Origin: Burkholderia diffusa
GTDB taxonomy: Bacteria > Pseudomonadota > Gammaproteobacteria > Burkholderiales > Burkholderiaceae
Reading direction: 5' to 3'
NCBI RefSeq assembly: GCF_001718315.1
Contig: NZ_CP013363.1
Span: 558,001 to 622,000, forward strand
DNA length: 64,000 nt
The stretch's first letter is position 1. Each line of letters starts with the position of its first letter. The notes beneath the pieces were generated by a model. That model saw only the letters and a program-made list of their open reading frames with translations, was not told the origin of the DNA and searched no databases. Positions 25,112-34,306 of this stretch are shown here, piece by piece. Both the position numbers and the translations under genes were made by a program.

Positions 25112-25564
25112 TCAGCCTTCGTTGGCGGCCGACAGCGCGTTGCGCAATTGCTGGAGATCCGCGCGCAGCCTGACGAGAAATTCGGGCGTTTGCTGCATCG
25201 CGCAAAAGAGATCGGCGGGCACCGAGCGTGCCTTGAGCTTCAGCGCACGGCCCTCCGCAGTCACACGCACGTTCACGACGCGCTCGTCGGTTGCACTGCG
25301 CACGCGTTCGACGTAGCCAAGCGCCTCGAGCCGCTTCAGCAGCGGTGTGACGGTGGCCGGGTCGAGGTCGAGGCGGGCGGCGATGTCCTTCACCGCGATG
25401 TCGTCGCGCTCCCACAGCACGAGCATTGCCAGATATTGGGGATAGGTCAGCGAGAGCTTGTCCAGCAGCGGCTTGTACGTCTTCGTCATCGCATGCGATG
25501 TCGAATAGAGCGCGAAGCACAGTTGCTCGTCGAGCGTTTGGGGAAGCGGGGGCAGGCGGTCCAT
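25112..25564 (-). CDS. ohrR: MarR-family peroxide sensor OhrR
   Basis: 150 residues with a MarR winged helix ([50 protein letters not shown], wing [10 protein letters not shown]). It has the reactive cysteine of OhrR near the N-terminus ([16 protein letters not shown], Cys16). Organic peroxide oxidises this Cys and releases the repressor from DNA. A second Cys (C120) could make it a two-cysteine type. It lies upstream of ohr in the same direction, with 153 bp between them, and has its own 14-bp palindrome 31 bp ahead of its start, so autoregulation is likely. Confidence 0.94.
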   Translation of the reverse strand: MDRLPPLPQTLDEQLCFALYSTSHAMTKTYKPLLDKLSLTYPQYLAMLVLWERDDIAVKDIAARLDLDPATVTPLLKRLEALGYVERVRSATDERVVNVRVTAEGRALKLKARSVPADLFCAMQQTPEFLVRLRADLQQLRNALSAANEG

Positions 25565-25594
25565 GATTCGGGTGGCGCGGCGGACGCGCTAACG

Positions 25595-25608
25595 ATTTGC
25601 ATGCAAAT
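25595..25608. promoter_or_regulatory. Palindromic operator upstream of ohrR
   Basis: ATTTGCATGCAAAT is a perfect 14-bp palindrome 31 bp upstream of the ohrR start. It shares TTTG/CAAA half-sites with the ohr operator, which supports OhrR binding at both. Confidence 0.6.
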
Positions 25609-25733
25609 TATTTTGCGCGCAACGGATTCGATTGAACAGGGGGCGGCAAAGATCCGGCCGCCAGATTGGCCGGGGGAGGCAAGCTGGGCGGGCCGGCGGT
25701 CTGCGCCGGCCCGAGTCTGTGGCAATGGCCCGC

Positions 25734-26543
25734 TCAGCGGCCCGATGCCGGCGTCGCTGCCCCGGGTTCCTGCACGCCGAAGCAGCCGCGATAGGTCGCG
25801 TAGAACGAGCAGTACATCATCGTGACGATGATGATCGTCACCGGCATCATGATCGTCAGCACATAAGCGCCGGCGCCGAGCGCCTGCAGCAGCAGCGACA
25901 GCCCGAACGACGTGCCGAGCGCGACACCGAACCACAGCAGGCCGTACACGACGAATGCGCCGCGATTGCGCCAGCAGCTGACGATGCTGAAGAACAGCGC
26001 CTTGGCGGGCGGGATGTCGTGCCACGCGGTGAGCACCGGCGCAAACCAGAACAGCATCGCGACCGGCGCGTAGAGCAGCGTCGCCAGCAGCAGCGCGCCG
26101 AGCGTGCCTTGCGCGGCAAGCGCTTCCGGCGTCGGACTCGTTTCGTTCGTCGCACCCAGCATCATCGTGAGCAGCCCACCGCCGTCCACGATGGACGACG
26201 CGGCGAACACCAGCACCATCAACGCGACATAGACCACGCCGAGCACGAGCAGCCGCTGCGTCGTCACGGAGCCGTACGAGCGGAAGCCGTCGATGAGGAT
26301 CGTCGGCATCACCGGCTTGCCGGCCACCGTGTCGCGGCACGCGGCCATGAAGCCGACGGCGATGCCGGGGATGAACAGCAGCGGCAGCGCCGCGCCGATC
26401 ACCGGCACCATCGATACCAGCGTGATCGCCAGCAGGTAAGTGAAAAACAGCGTGATGAACGCGAGCGGGTTCCGGCGGAACAGCCAGATGCCTTGTCGGA
26501 ACCAGACATAGCCCGCTTTCGCGGGCACTTCGATCAGTTGCAT
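25734..26543 (-). CDS. BPSS1780-family inner-membrane protein
   Basis: 269 residues with about six membrane helices (for example 30-65, 98-120, 145-170, 185-215, 218-250). The N-terminus [34 protein letters not shown] and the ending [12 protein letters not shown] are typical of a betaproteobacterial family of unknown function. It is the last gene of a DUF2782-thrB-membrane protein operon: its ATG lies inside the 3' end of thrB (10-bp overlap), implying coupled translation. Confidence 0.8.
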   Translation of the reverse strand: MQLIEVPAKAGYVWFRQGIWLFRRNPLAFITLFFTYLLAITLVSMVPVIGAALPLLFIPGIAVGFMAACRDTVAGKPVMPTILIDGFRSYGSVTTQRLLVLGVVYVALMVLVFAASSIVDGGGLLTMMLGATNETSPTPEALAAQGTLGALLLATLLYAPVAMLFWFAPVLTAWHDIPPAKALFFSIVSCWRNRGAFVVYGLLWFGVALGTSFGLSLLLQALGAGAYVLTIMMPVTIIIVTMMYCSFYATYRGCFGVQEPGAATPASGR

Positions 26544-27532
26544 GCGGTATGGGTCTCGGGAAGCGCGGGCGTGTGGGCGATACGCTCACGCAGGATGCGT
26601 TCGAAATGACCGGGGTCGTGCGGTTTGAGCATCTCGGCCGCGCGCGGCAGGTAGAAGTCGTACAGGCGCGACACCCAGAAGCGGTAAGCGCCCGCGCGCA
26701 GCATGTCGCTCCAGCGGCGGCGCTCCTCGACGGTGAACGGCCGGACCGTCTGGTACGCGCGCAGCAGCGCGTCCGCGCGCGCGACGTCGAGCACGCCCGT
26801 CGCGAGATCGACGCACCAGTCGTTGACGGTCACCGCGACGTCGAACAGCCATTTGTCGCAGCCCGCGAAATAGAAATCGAAGAAGCCGCCGAGCCGGACG
26901 TCATGACCGGTGCCGGGCGCCGCGTGTGCGAACAACACGTTGTCGCGGAACAGGTCGCAGTGGCACGGGCCGCTCGGCAGCGCCGCGTAGTCGTCCGACG
27001 AGAAGAACGCGGCCTGGTGCGCGAGTTCGCTCTCGAGCAGCGTGCGCTGCGCGTTGGAAATGAACGGGACGATCGCCAGCACGTTTTCCTGCCACCACGG
27101 CAGGCTGCGCAGGTTGGGCTGGTGGCGCGCATAATCGCGCCCCGCGAGGTGCAGGCGCGCGAGCATCTGCCCCACTTCGATGCAGTGTTCGACCCCCGGT
27201 GCGAGTTCGGCGGCGCCGTCGAGCTTCGTGACGATCGCCGCCGGCTTGCCGTGGAGTTCGCCGAACAGCGCGCCGTCGTCGCGCGGCACCGGATCCGGTA
27301 CCGGCACGCCGTGGCTTGCCAGATGGCGCATCAGATCCAGGTAGAACGGCAGCTGTTGCGCCGTCAGCTTTTCAAAGATCGTCAGCACGTATTCGCCGCG
27401 CGTCGTCGTCAGGAAGAAGTTGCTGTTTTCGATGCCGGACGGAATGCCGCGGAACGCCAGCACGTCGCCCAGTTCGTAGTGGCGCATCCATTGCGCGAGA
27501 TCGGAGTCGGAAACAGCGGTGAAAACGGCCAT
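26534..27532 (-). CDS. thrB: Homoserine kinase (ThrB, APH-fold type)
   Basis: 332 residues. It phosphorylates homoserine on the way to threonine. Unlike the GHMP-type enzyme of E. coli, this is the aminoglycoside-phosphotransferase-fold form common in beta- and gammaproteobacteria: start [37 protein letters not shown], catalytic loop [11 protein letters not shown], metal-site GFFDFYFAG. Length is as expected (about 330). It is middle gene of a three-gene operon and overlaps the next gene by 10 bp. Confidence 0.95.
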   Translation of the reverse strand: MAVFTAVSDSDLAQWMRHYELGDVLAFRGIPSGIENSNFFLTTTRGEYVLTIFEKLTAQQLPFYLDLMRHLASHGVPVPDPVPRDDGALFGELHGKPAAIVTKLDGAAELAPGVEHCIEVGQMLARLHLAGRDYARHQPNLRSLPWWQENVLAIVPFISNAQRTLLESELAHQAAFFSSDDYAALPSGPCHCDLFRDNVLFAHAAPGTGHDVRLGGFFDFYFAGCDKWLFDVAVTVNDWCVDLATGVLDVARADALLRAYQTVRPFTVEERRRWSDMLRAGAYRFWVSRLYDFYLPRAAEMLKPHDPGHFERILRERIAHTPALPETHTACN

Positions 27533-27602
27533 GCGAGATGCGTCTGGTCAGTTGTCCGCGCGCGCGGCGGGCGGCGCGACAGGAGGTGAAGGGAAAGCCG
27601 GC

Positions 27603-27628
27603 GCGCCGCGTCGGAATCGGCGCGGCGC
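27603..27628. other. GC-rich hairpin between the DUF2782 gene and thrB
   Basis: GCGCCGCG ... CGCGGCGC, an 8-bp stem with a 10-nt loop in the 105-bp gap. There is no T-tract, so it may act as an mRNA-processing or stability element rather than a terminator. Confidence 0.35.
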
Positions 27629-27637
27629 GGCAGGAAA

Positions 27638-28045
27638 TCAGTAGCGCAGGTTCACCGACGGCAGGCGCGTGATCGGAACGCCCGCGTCATGCGGCTTCGG
27701 CGACGTGTCGAGCGTCGAGCTCATCTGGTAGCGGGTGCCGAAGTTCGACTTCACGTCGATCTCGACCGGCTTGCCGCGATCGCGGTACTCGGTGACCTCG
27801 GTGCCGTTCTTGCTCTTTTCATGGAAGCTCGGCGTGCGGCGAATGTCGGCGAAGTCGACTTTCGACGTGACTTCGGCGCCCGGGCGGTTGATCTTGCGGA
27901 GATCTGGCAGGCCGGCGGCTTCGTTGGCCTCGGCGCGGGCCTGCGCGTCGGCGTCGGGCGTACCGCCGGCGGCGTAGGCGGCGCCGGCAGCGGCAAACGT
28001 GCCAGCAAGCACGGCGGCAGCGGCGACGAGAATGAGCGGCTTCAT
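27638..28045 (-). CDS. DUF2782-type periplasmic protein
   Basis: 135 residues with a signal peptide (MKPLILVAAAAVLAGTFAAA, cleavage near AYA-AGG). The mature region contains TEYRDRGKPVEIDVKSNFG, the core of DUF2782. The family is of unknown function and in betaproteobacteria is regularly linked to thrB and polA, as here. It is first gene of the operon with thrB. Confidence 0.75.
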   Translation of the reverse strand: MKPLILVAAAAVLAGTFAAAGAAYAAGGTPDADAQARAEANEAAGLPDLRKINRPGAEVTSKVDFADIRRTPSFHEKSKNGTEVTEYRDRGKPVEIDVKSNFGTRYQMSSTLDTSPKPHDAGVPITRLPSVNLRY

Positions 28046-28185
28046 GATGAGTCTCCAGTGAACCTTCGGATTTTAGCAAATACTGCGCGCGGCCCGGCCC
28101 TCGCGTGCAAGCGGCGTGCAAGCGGGCGGCCATGAGCATGACCGGGTTCCGTGGTAATGTCGTTCGATCAGACGAGGTGATGAAA

Positions 28186-29712
28186 ATGAAGAACGATTTG
28201 AGCCGCCGGCATCGGATGCTGACGCCCGAGAGCCCGCCCGTCGAAGCATTCGACGATTCCGTTGCCGCCGTCGCGCGGCTGTCGGCCATCTATGACACCA
28301 ATACGGGCTTCCTGCGCGACGCCTTCGCGCGTTATCGCCGCCATGAACCGATCACCGAGCACGTACGCGCGTGCTATCCGTTCGTGCGGATTCGCACCGA
28401 TGTCAACACGCACGTCGATTCACGCCGTTCGTACGGGTTCGTCGCGGGCCCCGGCGTGTTCGAGACGACCGTCACGCGCCCCGACCTGTTCGCGAACTAC
28501 TATCGCGAGCAACTGCGCCTGCTGTCGAAGAACCACCATGTGAAGATCGAGATCGGCGTGTCGTCACAGCCGATTCCGGTGCATTTCGCGTTTCCCGAAG
28601 GTATCCATCTCGAAGGCGAACTCGACCGCGACCGACTGCTCGCGATGCGCGACATCTTCGACACCCCCGACCTGTCGTACCTCGACGACCGCATCGTGAA
28701 CGGCACGTTCGAACCGGCACCCGGCGAGCCGCATCCGCTCGCGCTGTTCACCGCCGCGCGCGTCGACTTCTCGCTGCACCGGCTGCGTCACTACACGGCG
28801 ACGTCGCCCACGCACTTCCAGAATTACGTGCTCTACACGAACTACCAGTTCTATATCGACGAATTCGTGAAGCTCGGCCGCACGCTGATGACGGAAAGCA
28901 CCGATCCCGATGTGCGCGCGTACCGCAGCCAGTACAGTTCGTTCGTCGAGCCGGGCGACGTCATCACGTACAACGCGAACCTCGGCAGCGAGCCGGCCGA
29001 AGGCGCCGCGCCGCCGCGGCTGCCGCAGATGCCCGCGTATCACCTGAAGCGCGCGGACGGCAGCGGGATCACGATGGTCAACATCGGTGTCGGTCCGTCG
29101 AATGCGAAGACCATCACCGATCACATCGCGGTGCTGCGTCCGCATGCTTGGGTGATGCTCGGTCACTGCGCGGGGCTGCGCAACACGCAGCGTCTCGGCG
29201 ACTATGTGCTCGCGCACGGTTACGTGCGCGAGGATCACGTGCTGGATGCGGATCTGCCGCTGTGGGTGCCGATCCCGGCGCTCGCCGAAGTGCAGCTCGC
29301 GCTCGAGCGCGGCGTGGCCGAAGTGACGCAGCTCGACGGCGCCGAACTGAAACGCGTGATGCGCACAGGCACGGTCGCGAGCGTCGACAACCGCAACTGG
29401 GAACTGCGCGATCACCGCGAGCCCGTGCAGCGGTTGTCGCAGAGCCGCGCAATCGCGCTCGACATGGAAAGTGCGACCATCGCCGCGAACGGGTTCCGTT
29501 TCCGCGTGCCGTACGGCACGCTGCTGTGCGTATCGGACAAGCCGCTGCATGGCGAGCTGAAGCTGCCGGGCATGGCCGACACGTTCTATCGCGGGCAGGT
29601 CGACCAGCATCTGCAGATCGGCGTGAAGGCGATGGAGATTCTGCGCACGAACGGGCTCGACAAGCTGCATAGTCGGAAACTGCGGAGTTTTGCGGAAGTG
29701 GCGTTTCAGTGA
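28186..29712 (+). CDS. amn: AMP nucleosidase
   Basis: 508 residues (E. coli Amn is 484). It cleaves AMP to adenine and ribose-5-phosphate. The N-terminal half is the AMN-specific regulatory domain (VRACYPFVRIRTDVNTHVD, SYGFVAGPGVFETTVTRPDLF). The C-terminal half is a nucleoside-phosphorylase fold with VNIGVGPSNAKTITDHIAVL, HAWVMLGHCAGLRNTQRLGDY and the late acidic ALDMESATIAANGFRFRVPYGTLLCVSDKP. GAGGT (28174-28178) is well spaced for ATG 28186; ATG 28180 is the close alternative. It is a single gene with a terminator behind it. Confidence 0.94.
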   Translation: MKNDLSRRHRMLTPESPPVEAFDDSVAAVARLSAIYDTNTGFLRDAFARYRRHEPITEHVRACYPFVRIRTDVNTHVDSRRSYGFVAGPGVFETTVTRPDLFANYYREQLRLLSKNHHVKIEIGVSSQPIPVHFAFPEGIHLEGELDRDRLLAMRDIFDTPDLSYLDDRIVNGTFEPAPGEPHPLALFTAARVDFSLHRLRHYTATSPTHFQNYVLYTNYQFYIDEFVKLGRTLMTESTDPDVRAYRSQYSSFVEPGDVITYNANLGSEPAEGAAPPRLPQMPAYHLKRADGSGITMVNIGVGPSNAKTITDHIAVLRPHAWVMLGHCAGLRNTQRLGDYVLAHGYVREDHVLDADLPLWVPIPALAEVQLALERGVAEVTQLDGAELKRVMRTGTVASVDNRNWELRDHREPVQRLSQSRAIALDMESATIAANGFRFRVPYGTLLCVSDKPLHGELKLPGMADTFYRGQVDQHLQIGVKAMEILRTNGLDKLHSRKLRSFAEVAFQ

Positions 29713-29746
29713 TGTGAACGCCGCGCGAGCCGCGGGCGTAACGACA

Positions 29747-29782
29747 AAGGCCGCACGCGAACTTTCGTTCTCGTGCGGCCTT
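29747..29782. terminator. Bidirectional terminator between amn and the convergent small gene
   Basis: AAGGCCGCACG / CGTGCGGCCTT, an 11-bp stem followed by TGTTCTTTG on the plus strand and by TGTCG on the minus strand. It serves the convergent transcripts on both sides. Confidence 0.8.
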
Positions 29783-29829
29783 GTTCTTTGTCTTGCAGTA
29801 CGTGGGCCGTCGACCCCACACCCGGATGC

Positions 29830-30120
29830 TCAGCACTCGCCCTTCTTCGCGTGTCCCGGCGGGCAATGGAAGTCGCCGTGACCGCGATGGCGCTGATGAT
29901 CTTCCCACTCGCGGCGCTCCCAGTAACGGCGGCCGTCCCAGTAACGATCGCCGTGCCAGCCGACCACGACCGCGGGCGCCGGTGCGACCACGACAGGCGC
30001 GGGCGCGACGACGACCGGTGCGGGCGTGCCGATGTTGACGTCGACGTTGACGGCTTGGGCGAGGCCGGACAGCGAAAGACCGAGGCCGGCGAAGGCGAGG
30101 GCAATCAGCGAGCGTTTCAT
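29830..30120 (-). CDS. Small exported protein with Val-Ala-Pro repeats
   Basis: 96 residues. A signal peptide (MKRSLIALAFAGLGLSLSGLAQA) is followed by VNVDVNIG, two and a half copies of a P-V-V-V-A-P-A repeat (about residues 33-51), and a His/Arg/Trp-rich tail (RYWDGRRYWERREW, HRGHGDFHCPPGHAKKGEC). Similar small periplasmic proteins are common in Burkholderia and have no known function. The His-rich end with two cysteines could bind metal, but that is a guess. It is a single gene ending at the shared terminator. Confidence 0.75.
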   Translation of the reverse strand: MKRSLIALAFAGLGLSLSGLAQAVNVDVNIGTPAPVVVAPAPVVVAPAPAVVVGWHGDRYWDGRRYWERREWEDHQRHRGHGDFHCPPGHAKKGEC

Positions 30121-30514
30121 GTTGTTTTCCGTGATGTCTTTGTCAAAAGGGCCGGCGCGACGCGATGGACGCGAGGGGGGATCGTTCCACCGGGGGGACG
30201 CCACGCCGACGAGATGCAGTGTGCAGGCGCGGCGCGGAAAAGGCGAGACGGGTTTGTTACGGCGGATTGACGTCGGGCACGCCGGCCGGATCGGTCGCGC
30301 GCTGCATGATTTGACAATGGCGGGCCGAGCATGGGAAGCGTCGCCTGCATTGCGCGATGCAGGCTGCCCGGATTTGACATTCGGGCGGCGCGCGGCTGCG
30401 CGGCGGGATTAATACGGCGTTACAAAATGACGCGCGGCAGGTGGCGGAATTGCCGTGCCTGCCGCGCGGGAGACGGGATGCCGGCCATGAGGCGCGGTCA
30501 TCACACCGATCGAA
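30121..30514 (-). other. Intergenic region between the small exported protein and the LOG gene
   Basis: 394 bp holding the promoter region of the small exported protein. It also contains a repeated GCATTGCGCGATGCAGGC-like hairpin near 30350 and a long hairpin at 30431-30468 that probably ends the LOG transcript. No gene is seen. Confidence 0.5.
30431..30468 (-). terminator. Probable terminator of the LOG gene
   Basis: The 11-bp stem CGCGCGGCAGG / CCTGCCGCGCG encloses a smaller GGC-GCC hairpin. On the minus strand it is followed by TCATTTTG, a weak T-tract. Confidence 0.55.
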
Positions 30515-31273
30515 TTACAGATAGAACATGCGGTCTTCTTCGGGCCGCGGCGGATGGTCTTCGCCGTCCGCGCCTTCCTCTTCGCCGCTGTCCTCGTAGA
30601 ATGCGAGCACGGCGTCGAGCACCTGGTCGGGATCGTCGATCACCTGCATCAGGTCCATGTCTTCCGGATTGATGAGGCCCATCGGAATCAACTGGTCGCG
30701 GAACCATTGGAGCAGCCCCTGCCAGAACGTGCTACCCACGAGAATGATCGGCACGAGGCGCGACTTCTTCGTCTGGATCAGCGTGAGCACTTCGGACAGT
30801 TCGTCGAGCGTGCCGAAGCCGCCCGGCATCACGATCACCGCGTCGGAGTTCTTCACGAACGTGACCTTGCGCGTGAAGAAGTGGCGGAAGCGCAGCGAGA
30901 TGTCCTGATAGTGGTTGCCCGCCTGCTCGTGCGGCAACTCGATGTTCAGGCCGACCGACGGCGCCTTGCCGGCGTGCGCACCCTTGTTCGCGGCCTCCAT
31001 GATGCCGGGACCGCCGCCGGAAATCACCGCGAAGCCGGCGTCGGACAGCTTGCGCGCGATCTGCACGGCCAGCTTGTACGGCGGCGTGTCGGGCTTCAGA
31101 CGGGCAGAACCGTAGATGCTGACGGCCGGGCGGATCTCCGACAGGTACTCGGTCGCCTCGATAAACTCTGCCATAATCGTGAACATCTGCCACGATGCGC
31201 GCGCCTTCTTGGCCGTCGCGCGTTCTTGATCTGCGAGCGAACGCAGACTCGGAATCACTTTTCTCTTGTTCAT
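30515..31273 (-). CDS. LOG-family protein (TIGR00730 Rossmann fold; cytokinin-riboside phosphorylase-like)
   Basis: 252 residues. The LOG signatures GGGPGIMEAANKGA and MPGGFGTLDEL are intact. They are preceded by VSIYGSARL and followed by an acidic tail (EDSGEEEGADGEDHPPRPEED). LOG enzymes cleave nucleoside 5'-monophosphates at the N-glycosidic bond; the old label lysine decarboxylase is unsupported. Its ATG is separated by a single base from the divergent polA ATG, so each gene's promoter must lie within the coding region of the other. Confidence 0.87.
   Translation of the reverse strand: MNKRKVIPSLRSLADQERATAKKARASWQMFTIMAEFIEATEYLSEIRPAVSIYGSARLKPDTPPYKLAVQIARKLSDAGFAVISGGGPGIMEAANKGAHAGKAPSVGLNIELPHEQAGNHYQDISLRFRHFFTRKVTFVKNSDAVIVMPGGFGTLDELSEVLTLIQTKKSRLVPIILVGSTFWQGLLQWFRDQLIPMGLINPEDMDLMQVIDDPDQVLDAVLAFYEDSGEEEGADGEDHPPRPEEDRMFYL
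31169..31177 (+). promoter_or_regulatory. Candidate extended -10 promoter of polA, inside the LOG gene
   Basis: TG-C-CATAAT lies about 100 bp upstream of the polA ATG, on the plus strand but within the antiparallel LOG coding sequence. No strong -35. It is the best promoter-like element on that strand near polA. Confidence 0.35.
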
Positions 31274-31274
31274 A

Positions 31275-34028
31275 ATGCCTGAAGAACGAAATCTGGAAGG
31301 TAAGACCCTGCTATTGGTTGACGGTTCGAGCTATCTGTATCGGGCTTACCATGCGATGCCTGATTTGCGTGGCCCTGGCGGGGAGCCGACCGGAGCGCTC
31401 TACGGAATCATCAACATGCTGCGCCGTATGCGCAAGGAAGTCAGTGCAGAGTATAGCGCTTGCGTGTTCGATGCAAAGGGCAAGACGTTCCGCGACGACC
31501 TTTATGCCGACTATAAGGCAAACCGTCCGTCGATGCCGCCCGATCTTGCGCTGCAGGTCGAGCCGATTCACGGCGCGGTACGTGCACTCGGCTGGCCGCT
31601 GCTGATGGTCGAGGGCGTCGAGGCCGACGACGTGATCGGCACGCTCGCGCGCGAAGCCGAGCGGCACGGGATGAACGTGATCGTGTCGACCGGCGACAAG
31701 GACCTCGCGCAGCTTGTCACCGATCACGTCACGCTCGTCAACACGATGACCAACGAGACGCTTGATCGCAGCGGCGTGATCGAGAAGTTCGGCGTGCCGC
31801 CCGAGCGGATCATCGACTACCTCGCACTGATCGGCGACACCGTCGACAACGTGCCCGGCGTCGAGAAGTGCGGACCGAAGACGGCCGTGAAGTGGCTGTC
31901 GCAATACGACAGCCTCGACGGCGTGATCGAACACGCGGGCGAGATCAAGGGTGTGGTCGGCGACAACCTGCGCCGCGCGCTCGACTTCCTGCCGCTCGGC
32001 CGCAAGCTCGTGACCGTCGACACGGCTTGCGATCTCGCACCGCATCTCGAATCGATCGAAGCGTCGCTCAAGAGCGACGGCGAAGCGCGCGACCTGTTGC
32101 GCGACATCTTCGCGCGCTACGGCTTCAAGACGTGGCTGCGCGAAGTCGACAGCGCGCCCGCCGAAGGCGGCGGCGCCGATGCGCCGGAAGGCGATCCGGC
32201 GCCGATGGTGGCCGCGGACATCGTCCGCGAATACGACACGATCCAGACCTGGGAGCAGTTCGATGCATGGTTCGCGAAGATCGATGCGGCCGCACTGACT
32301 GCGTTCGATACCGAGACCACGTCGCTCGATCCGATGACCGCGCGGCTCGTCGGCCTGTCGTTCTCGGTCGAGCCGGGCAAGGCCGCGTATCTTCCGGTTG
32401 CGCACCGCGGCCCCGACCTGCCCGAGCAGTTGCCGATCGACGACGTGCTCGCGCGCCTGAAGCCGTGGCTCGAATCGGCCGATCGCAAGAAGGTGGGCCA
32501 GCACCTGAAGTACGACGCGCAGGTGCTCGCGAACTACGACATCGCGCTGAACGGCATCGAGCACGACACGCTGCTTGAGTCGTACGTGCTGGAGTCGCAC
32601 CGCACGCACGACATGGACAGCCTCGCGCTGCGTCACCTGGGCGTCAAGACGATCAAGTATGAAGACGTGGCGGGCAAGGGCGCGAAGCAAATCGGCTTCG
32701 ACGAAGTGGCGCTCGAGCAGGCCGCCGCGTACGCGGCCGAAGATGCGGACATCACGCTGCAGCTTCATCATGCGCTGTATCCGCAGGTCGCGCGCGAACC
32801 GGGCCTCGAGCGTGTGTATCGCGAGATCGAGATGCCGGTGTCGCTCGTGCTGCGCAAGATGGAGCGCACTGGCGTGCTGATCGACGACGCACTTCTGCAG
32901 GCGCAGAGCAACGAGATCGCGACGCGTCTCGTCGAGCTCGAAGGACAGGCGTACGAACTGGCCGGCGGCGAATTCAATCTCGGCTCGCCGAAGCAGATCG
33001 GGCAGATCTTCTTCGAGAAGCTGCAGTTGCCGGTCGTGAAGAAGACGCCGAGCGGCGCGCCGTCGACCGACGAGGAAGTGCTGCAGAAGCTGGCCGAGGA
33101 TTACCCGCTGCCGAAACTGCTGCTCGAGCATCGCGGGCTGTCGAAGCTGAAGTCGACCTACACCGACAAGCTGCCGCGCATGGTGAATCCTGCAACGGGC
33201 CGCGTGCACACGAACTACGCGCAGGCCGTCGCGGTCACGGGCCGCCTCGCGTCGAACGATCCCAATCTTCAGAACATTCCGGTGCGCACGGCCGAAGGCC
33301 GGCGGATCCGCGAGGCGTTCATCGCGTCGCCGGGCCACCGCATCGTGTCGGCCGACTATTCGCAGATCGAACTGCGGATCATGGCGCACATTTCCGGCGA
33401 CGCGTCGCTGCTGCGTGCGTTCTCGCAGGGCGAGGACATCCACCGCGCAACCGCCGCCGAAGTGTTCGGCGTGACGCCGCTGGAGGTCAATTCCGATCAG
33501 CGCCGGATCGCGAAGGTGATCAACTTCGGGCTGATCTACGGGATGAGCGCGTTCGGCCTCGCGTCGAACCTCGGCATCACGCGCGATGCGGCGAAGCTGT
33601 ATATCGACCGCTACTTCGCGCGCTACCCGGGCGTCGCGCAGTACATGGAGGACACGCGCGCGGCGGCGAAGGAAAAGGGCTACGTCGAAACCGTTTTCGG
33701 TCGCCGCCTGTGGCTGCCGGAGATCAACGGCGGCAATGGCCCGCGCCGTCAGGCTGCGGAACGTGCGGCCATCAATGCACCGATGCAGGGCACGGCGGCC
33801 GATCTGATCAAGCTGTCGATGATCGCGGTGGACGACTGGCTCACGCGCGACCAGCTTGCATCACGAATGATCATGCAGGTGCACGACGAACTGGTGCTCG
33901 AGGTGCCCGACGACGAACTGTCGCTCGTGCGCGAGAAACTGCCGGAAATGATGTGTGGCGTGGCGAAGCTGAAGGTGCCGCTGGTCGCTGAAGTGGGTGC
34001 CGGCGCGAACTGGGAAGAGGCACACTGA
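31275..34028 (+). CDS. polA: DNA polymerase I
   Basis: 917 residues with all three domains. The 5'-3' exonuclease has LLLVDGSSYLYRAYHAMP, GVEADDVIGTLA and STGDKDLAQLV. The 3'-5' proofreading exonuclease keeps its acidic residues (FDTETTSLD, GQHLKYDAQVL, YAAEDADITL), so proofreading should work. The polymerase has motif A SADYSQIELRIMAHISGD, motif B RRIAKVINFGLIYGMSAFG and motif C MQVHDELVLEVPD. It fills gaps and removes Okazaki primers. The ATG at 31275 is one base from the divergent LOG start and has no clear ribosome site. Confidence 0.98.
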   Translation: MPEERNLEGKTLLLVDGSSYLYRAYHAMPDLRGPGGEPTGALYGIINMLRRMRKEVSAEYSACVFDAKGKTFRDDLYADYKANRPSMPPDLALQVEPIHGAVRALGWPLLMVEGVEADDVIGTLAREAERHGMNVIVSTGDKDLAQLVTDHVTLVNTMTNETLDRSGVIEKFGVPPERIIDYLALIGDTVDNVPGVEKCGPKTAVKWLSQYDSLDGVIEHAGEIKGVVGDNLRRALDFLPLGRKLVTVDTACDLAPHLESIEASLKSDGEARDLLRDIFARYGFKTWLREVDSAPAEGGGADAPEGDPAPMVAADIVREYDTIQTWEQFDAWFAKIDAAALTAFDTETTSLDPMTARLVGLSFSVEPGKAAYLPVAHRGPDLPEQLPIDDVLARLKPWLESADRKKVGQHLKYDAQVLANYDIALNGIEHDTLLESYVLESHRTHDMDSLALRHLGVKTIKYEDVAGKGAKQIGFDEVALEQAAAYAAEDADITLQLHHALYPQVAREPGLERVYREIEMPVSLVLRKMERTGVLIDDALLQAQSNEIATRLVELEGQAYELAGGEFNLGSPKQIGQIFFEKLQLPVVKKTPSGAPSTDEEVLQKLAEDYPLPKLLLEHRGLSKLKSTYTDKLPRMVNPATGRVHTNYAQAVAVTGRLASNDPNLQNIPVRTAEGRRIREAFIASPGHRIVSADYSQIELRIMAHISGDASLLRAFSQGEDIHRATAAEVFGVTPLEVNSDQRRIAKVINFGLIYGMSAFGLASNLGITRDAAKLYIDRYFARYPGVAQYMEDTRAAAKEKGYVETVFGRRLWLPEINGGNGPRRQAAERAAINAPMQGTAADLIKLSMIAVDDWLTRDQLASRMIMQVHDELVLEVPDDELSLVREKLPEMMCGVAKLKVPLVAEVGAGANWEEAH

Positions 34029-34306
34029 CGCACCCCGCGTGATTCCCGCTTCCCGCGGCATATTGTTGCAGGGATGCCGAATATCGAGATGGTTTGCTTG
34101 TGGTCAACGCGCAAGCTCCCGGACAATGCATGTCAGTCAGGTCATTGTCGCGGGGGCAGCGCGCCCCGCGTTCCGGGATCGGCGCATCGAAGTGTTTCGA
34201 ACTGCACATCGATGATGTCCGAACCGGTTAATCCAACGGGCGGCGCGAACGCATCGCGTCTACATCGTCCGGCGGCAGCAGTTTCGAATCGCAAAGGGGG
34301 AATCGG

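Noticed and set aside
27603-27628. Hairpin between the DUF2782 gene and thrB as a true terminator
   Set aside because: There is no T-tract on the transcribed strand and the genes look like one operon, so it is listed only as a hairpin.
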